Shown: positions 6,809 through 9,757 of the stretch, piece after piece
How positions within the stretch are numbered: position 1 is the first letter of the stretch
How the letters are laid out: every line of letters starts with the position of its first letter
From: Desulfobacteraceae bacterium
GTDB taxonomy: Bacteria > Desulfobacterota > DSM-4660 > Desulfatiglandales > Desulfatiglandaceae
Reading direction: 5' to 3'
NCBI GenBank assembly: GCA_030589225.1
Contig: JAUUWD010000031.1
Coordinates: 1-9,757, forward strand
DNA: 9,757 bases
Made by a program: the position numbers and the translations under genes
The notes under the pieces: generated by a model
What the model was told of the DNA's origin: nothing
Database searches by the model: none
The model's input: only the letters and a program-made list of their open reading frames with translations

Positions 6809-8804
6809 TCTGGTGACATCTTCACCTTTTCAAATGTTTCCCCGATCTTTTTTTTTGGGAAGTGTTGCGGGATTTCTCCTGCTGACCTTCTGCATGGCAG
6901 AGATGGGGCCCATTGGCAGATCGGTGTCTGTTTTTTCCGGCCTTTATGCGATTTCATTCATTTTCCTATGGTTTATTTTCAAGACTTTTCCCGGTGAGTG
7001 GCCGGCCTGGAAGCAATTCTTTTTTATCTTTTGCCTGGCGCTCCTATGCCGTTTGTTTTTTTTGACCTTTCCTGCCGCCTACGATATCAACCGGTATATA
7101 TGGGAAGGCTATATCTATAATCAGGGCTTCAACCCTTACCTTCATGCTCCAAACGACCCGGTTCTAAGGCCCCTTGTAAATGATATCTGGCATAATATAA
7201 ATCACAAAGACGCATCTGCATGTTACCCTCCGCTTGTTATGCTCCTTTTCAGTCTCTTGGCTTCCATTTCTCAAGGTCCGCTCTTTTTTAAGAGCGTCAT
7301 GATACTGTTTGATCTGGCCGTAATTCCGGTTTTGTTCCTCATGGCAAGGTCCCGCGGAATAGGATCATCAAGGCTGGTTTTCTACGCCTTAAATCCCCTG
7401 GTTCTGGTGTTTATTGCCGGTGAGGGGCATCTGGACACCATCCATCTGTTTTTCACCTGTCTTTCCCTGTACTTTTTTATGGAGAAAAGGGATGAATGGG
7501 GCTTTTTGACACTGGGTTGCGCCATCATGTCAAAATATTTTGCCTTTATTTTGCTGCCCTTTCTTGTAAATAGACAAAATTGGAAGAAATGCCATATCCT
7601 GCTTATTCCCTTGCTTTTCTATCTGCCCTTTTGGGACTCGGGACTGAATCTATTTTCATCTCTCGTGCCTTTCGGCACTATAATGCATTATAATGATTCA
7701 CTGACTGTTATCTTAAGGACCATATTCGGGGGAAATGCCGTCTGGGCAAGCCTTGCCCTTCTCATCATGGTTTTGGGGATTATTTTCATTATCACACATG
7801 ATCCATTGCGAAGCAGTTATCTGGCCTTTGGCTGGCTGTTACTCCTGCTGTCAACTCTTCATCCATGGTACCTTCTTTTGATTACTCCTTTTCTGGTTTT
7901 CTTCCCTTCAAAGGCATGGATGTACCTTCATATCTCCGCACTGTTTATGTTTCCTGTGCTTGGCGCGGAATATCAAACAGGCGTTTTTCAGGAAATCCAC
8001 TATCTCAAAATCTTTGAATACCTGCCATTCTATGGATTATTGGTCTTTAATTTTATAAAACCCGGACGGTTTTCTATCCTTACCTCTTTCCAACCTGTAG
8101 CCAATTTTTCCGTAATTATCCCCACTCTCAATGAAGAAAGGAACATTTCAGGAGTCATGGAAGCCCTGGGACAGGAAACAAACATCATTGAAACCATCGT
8201 AGTGGACGGCGGTTCGAAGGATAAGACCAGGATAATAGCCACGGACCTGGGAGCCTGTGTGATCACGGGGGAAAGGGGTCGTGGATTTCAGATCAAAAAG
8301 GGAATCGATCAATGCCACGGCGATATCATCCTGATCCTCCATGCGGACTGCCGCATCCCGCAAGGAGTTTTCAAGCGTATAAAATCAACTCTTAATGGAA
8401 ATCCCCAGTATATTGGAGGTGCCTTGGGCATGAGCTACAGCTCTGAGTCACTCACAAACCGATTTTTGGCACGGCTCAATAACGGACGGGCACGATGGGC
8501 GGGTATTGCCTTTGGGGATCAGGGCCAGTTTTTCCGAAAAGAGGCACTGGGGCTTATGGGAGGGTTCCCTAATCAGATGCTCATGGAAGATGTGGAACTT
8601 TCCCTGCGGCTTAAAGAAAAAGGCCTCCTCTGCTATATTTCCAAAGGGGTCACGGTCTCTGAGAGACGGTGGGCCAAAATTGGCTTTTTCAAAAACTTCT
8701 GGCGGGTTGTCACGCTCTGTCTAACCTACCTTGTCCTGCGGCGCCTCGGACTTGGAAATGTAAAAAGAAAGGATTTTTATAATCGCTACTATGGGCGGAT
8801 GTAG
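6795..8804 (+). CDS. Fused GT-C membrane glycosyltransferase and TIGR04283-type GT2 glycosyltransferase
   Basis: Two enzyme types in one 669-residue chain. Residues about 15-425 form a polytopic GT-C region resembling polyprenyl-phosphate-dependent mannosyltransferases (GT87/DUF2029-like). It has the loop motif YDINRYIWEG (96-105) with D97, NPYLHAP (113-119), YPPL (144-147) and NP...GHLD with H212 and D214. Such enzymes move a sugar from a polyprenyl-phosphate carrier on the outer face of the membrane. Residues about 438-669 form a GT-A domain: FSVIIPTLNEE, VVDGGSKDKT (D471), LHADCRIP (D518), AFGDQGQFF (D575), MEDVELSLRL (E598, D599) and ERRW (623-626). This pattern, especially GDQG plus MEDVELS plus RRW, marks the TIGR04283 family (selenodomain-associated transferase 2). 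The domain length is normal, so it looks like a true fusion. I chose ATG 6795, which overlaps the upstream gene by 14 bp; GTG 6813 and ATG 6834 are alternatives. None has a clear Shine-Dalgarno sequence, though GGGAAAAG lies before GTG 6813. Sugars and acceptor are unknown. Confidence 0.85.
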   Translation: MGKDNLVTSSPFQMFPRSFFLGSVAGFLLLTFCMAEMGPIGRSVSVFSGLYAISFIFLWFIFKTFPGEWPAWKQFFFIFCLALLCRLFFLTFPAAYDINRYIWEGYIYNQGFNPYLHAPNDPVLRPLVNDIWHNINHKDASACYPPLVMLLFSLLASISQGPLFFKSVMILFDLAVIPVLFLMARSRGIGSSRLVFYALNPLVLVFIAGEGHLDTIHLFFTCLSLYFFMEKRDEWGFLTLGCAIMSKYFAFILLPFLVNRQNWKKCHILLIPLLFYLPFWDSGLNLFSSLVPFGTIMHYNDSLTVILRTIFGGNAVWASLALLIMVLGIIFIITHDPLRSSYLAFGWLLLLLSTLHPWYLLLITPFLVFFPSKAWMYLHISALFMFPVLGAEYQTGVFQEIHYLKIFEYLPFYGLLVFNFIKPGRFSILTSFQPVANFSVIIPTLNEERNISGVMEALGQETNIIETIVVDGGSKDKTRIIATDLGACVITGERGRGFQIKKGIDQCHGDIILILHADCRIPQGVFKRIKSTLNGNPQYIGGALGMSYSSESLTNRFLARLNNGRARWAGIAFGDQGQFFRKEALGLMGGFPNQMLMEDVELSLRLKEKGLLCYISKGVTVSERRWAKIGFFKNFWRVVTLCLTYLVLRRLGLGNVKRKDFYNRYYGRM

Positions 8805-8854
8805 TTCATCATAAAGATATTCCCGAAACATCCTAACACTGGGCTAACTTTCCA

Positions 8855-8881
8855 TTGAGCTTTTTCCAGGAATTGTATACT
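8855..8881 (+). promoter_or_regulatory. Possible sigma-70 promoter for the universal stress gene
   Basis: TTGAGC (8855-8860) and TATACT (8876-8881) resemble -35 and -10 boxes, but the 15-base spacer is short. A start near 8888 would give a leader of about 115 bases containing the hairpin at 8937-8967. This is a weak match by eye only. Confidence 0.3.
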
Positions 8882-8936
8882 GTCATAGTGTCTCAGAAGC
8901 TGAGCGGCATGATGTGTCTCTATCCTTTCAGACAAT

Positions 8937-8967
8937 ACGCCCACCGCCCTGAGAGGACTGGGGGCGT
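8937..8967 (+). promoter_or_regulatory. GC-rich hairpin in the leader of the universal stress gene
   Basis: ACGCCC (8937-8942) pairs with GGGCGT (8962-8967) around a 19-base loop, in which CCGCCC can also pair with the adjacent G-run to give an alternative fold. It stands in otherwise A/T-leaning sequence about 37 bases before the ATG. No U-tract follows, so it is not a normal terminator of the upstream gene. It could affect mRNA stability or be incidental. Confidence 0.35.
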
Positions 8968-8991
8968 GAGGTAGATATACACTTATATCCG

Positions 8992-9000
8992 TAGGAGGTG
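8992..9000 (+). promoter_or_regulatory. Near-consensus Shine-Dalgarno sequence of the universal stress gene
   Basis: TAGGAGGTG followed by ACCA and the ATG at 9005 is almost a full complement of the 16S rRNA 3' end, with ideal spacing. It fixes the start and implies strong translation. Confidence 0.85.
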
Positions 9001-9004
9001 ACCA

Positions 9005-9475
9005 ATGGGTAAAAAGATATTAGTGGCAATTGACGATTCTGAAAATGCAATGAGGGCTGTGGACTTTATTACTAAATCCTTCACGCCTGATCACAGAATC
9101 ACTCTGTTCAGTGTTATTTTAGATACCCCTGCCATATGTGATATGAATAATCCGAGTTTAACCCCTTACTTTATGGCTCAAAAAGCGGCATTCTGTTCAG
9201 TAGAAGATAAAAAAAAGGCCTTTGTAATGGAAGCTCTGCAAAAGGCTAAAGAACTTCTCCTCAAAGCGGGATTCGAAGAGAAGAATATCACTATAAAAGT
9301 GGAGGATAAAAAGAAAGGGGTGGCCAGGGGTATCATTCACGAAGCAGATTTAGGCTATGATACCATAGTATTGGGGAGAAGGGGGCTGTCCGGCATTAAA
9401 GAATTCTTTCTCGGAAGTGTCTCACAAAAAGTGCTCCAGTCAGCAAAGGCTATGTCTGTTGTGCTGGTAAATTGA
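9005..9475 (+). CDS. Universal stress protein, ATP-binding type (UspA family)
   Basis: A single-domain cytoplasmic Usp of 156 residues, a normal size. The first strand KKILVAIDDSENA (3-15) carries the nucleotide-contacting aspartate (D10). The C-terminal VLGRRGLSGIKEFFLGS (122-138) fits the G-2x-G-9x-G-(S/T) ATP-binding pattern exactly (G124, G127, G137, S138), so this belongs with the ATP-binding members such as MJ0577 rather than the non-binding UspA subgroup. The stretch between (about 45-75) is longer than in short Usps and is rich in lysine and aspartate. These proteins are made in response to starvation, oxidative or other stress, and their precise targets are mostly unknown. The gene stands alone: 200 bp from the glycosyltransferase upstream, with its own strong ribosome site and possible promoter, and followed by 282 bp without a gene. 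Confidence 0.93.
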   Translation: MGKKILVAIDDSENAMRAVDFITKSFTPDHRITLFSVILDTPAICDMNNPSLTPYFMAQKAAFCSVEDKKKAFVMEALQKAKELLLKAGFEEKNITIKVEDKKKGVARGIIHEADLGYDTIVLGRRGLSGIKEFFLGSVSQKVLQSAKAMSVVLVN

Positions 9476-9561
9476 ATTCGTTACTCTAATCCTGATCATA
9501 CTTTGCAATGAAACTCCGTAAGTTCTCAACAAATTCGGGCTGGGGCTGTATTAAGAAAATC

Positions 9562-9578
9562 CCCCTTTGCAAAAGGGG
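9562..9578 (-). terminator. Hairpin that could terminate - strand transcription, or an intergenic repeat
   Basis: CCCCTTT (9562-9568) and AAAGGGG (9572-9578) form a perfect 7-bp stem with loop GCA. Read on the - strand it is followed by GATTTTCTT, a modest T-tract, so it could end a gene coming from beyond the right edge. Read on the + strand there is no T-run. CCCCCTTTGCAAAAGGGG-like units are also common dispersed intergenic repeats, so function is uncertain. Confidence 0.35.
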
Positions 9579-9718
9579 AAAGGTTCGGAATGCCCAGACT
9601 TATTGAGATGTTACGAAACTCCTTTGGGATTTCACTTTATTGGCCTTAGGGTCTGGAAATAAATAACTCATTGGAATTGGCGCACAGATTTAGGGCAGAT
9701 TTGGTCGATCCGATTGAG

Positions 9719-9757
9719 CAAAACCGCAAGCGTAGTTGTACCACGTTGAGGATTTTG
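9719..9757. repeat. Imperfect inverted repeat at the right window edge
   Basis: CAAAACCGCAAGCGTAG (9719-9735) and CACGTTGAGGATTTTG (9742-9757) are imperfect reverse complements around TTGTAC. The outer CAAAA/TTTTG and inner CGT/ACG blocks match exactly. It stops at the last base of the window, so its real extent is unknown. It may be one end of a larger repeat or mobile element. Confidence 0.35.

Larger units (their letters stand above)
9476..9757. other. Non-coding tail after the universal stress gene
   Basis: I see no convincing gene on either strand. Besides the hairpins at 9562-9578 and 9719-9757, there is a weak imperfect hairpin, GAAACTCC-TTT-GGGATTTC, at 9615-9633. No promoter or RNA gene is recognisable. 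Confidence 0.5.

Noticed and set aside
8892..8904. CTCAG-AAG-CTGAG hairpin as a terminator after the fused glycosyltransferase gene
   Set aside because: The stem is only 5 bp, it lies about 88 bases past the stop, and no T-run follows.
9650..9757. Open + strand frame running off the right edge (reading ...ELAHRFRADLVDPIEQN...)
   Set aside because: There is no start codon with a ribosome site, it is short, it covers the imperfect inverted repeat, and the residues show no family I recognise.

Overview
The window reads as part of a bacterial chromosome with mid-range base composition. The bifunctional transaldolase/glucose-6-phosphate isomerase, the TIGR04283-type glycosyltransferase and the palindromic intergenic repeats point to a Desulfobacterota (deltaproteobacterial) or similar anaerobic lineage. 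This is inference from gene content; there is no rRNA or other marker. All recognisable genes lie on the + strand.

Region 1 (1-4316) is a sugar-phosphate operon. It holds a Tal-Pgi fusion whose 5' end lies outside the window, then 6-phosphogluconolactonase (pgl), then glucokinase (glk). The genes overlap or nearly touch. Glk phosphorylates glucose, the Pgi half interconverts glucose-6-P and fructose-6-P, Pgl hydrolyses 6-phosphogluconolactone, and the Tal half works in the non-oxidative pentose phosphate pathway. Glucose-6-P dehydrogenase and 6-phosphogluconate dehydrogenase are not visible and may lie upstream. Between tal-pgi and pgl is an 18-codon reading frame with the N-terminus of a HAD phosphatase (FDLDGT motif). 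It starts on the tal-pgi stop and ends inside the pgl start. It looks like the stump of a deleted HAD gene.

Region 2 (4317-4670) is non-coding and holds two palindromic repeat elements only 8 bases apart. One is a 125-bp unit with an internal perfect 14-bp stem. The other is a 178-bp MITE-like element with 19-bp imperfect terminal inverted repeats bounded by TA.

Region 3 (4671-8804) holds a nitroreductase with a strong ribosome-binding site. It is followed at 32 bp by a membrane processive GT2 glycosyltransferase of the cellulose/mannan-synthase type. Overlapping that gene is a two-domain protein joining a GT-C membrane mannosyltransferase-like half to a soluble TIGR04283 GT2 half. The two glycosyltransferase genes probably act together in making an envelope or extracellular glycan; the product is not deducible from sequence.

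Region 4 (8805-9757) has a 200-bp leader with a possible promoter and a GC-rich hairpin, an ATP-binding-type universal stress protein with a near-perfect Shine-Dalgarno sequence, and a 282-bp non-coding tail rich in palindromes that runs to the window edge.
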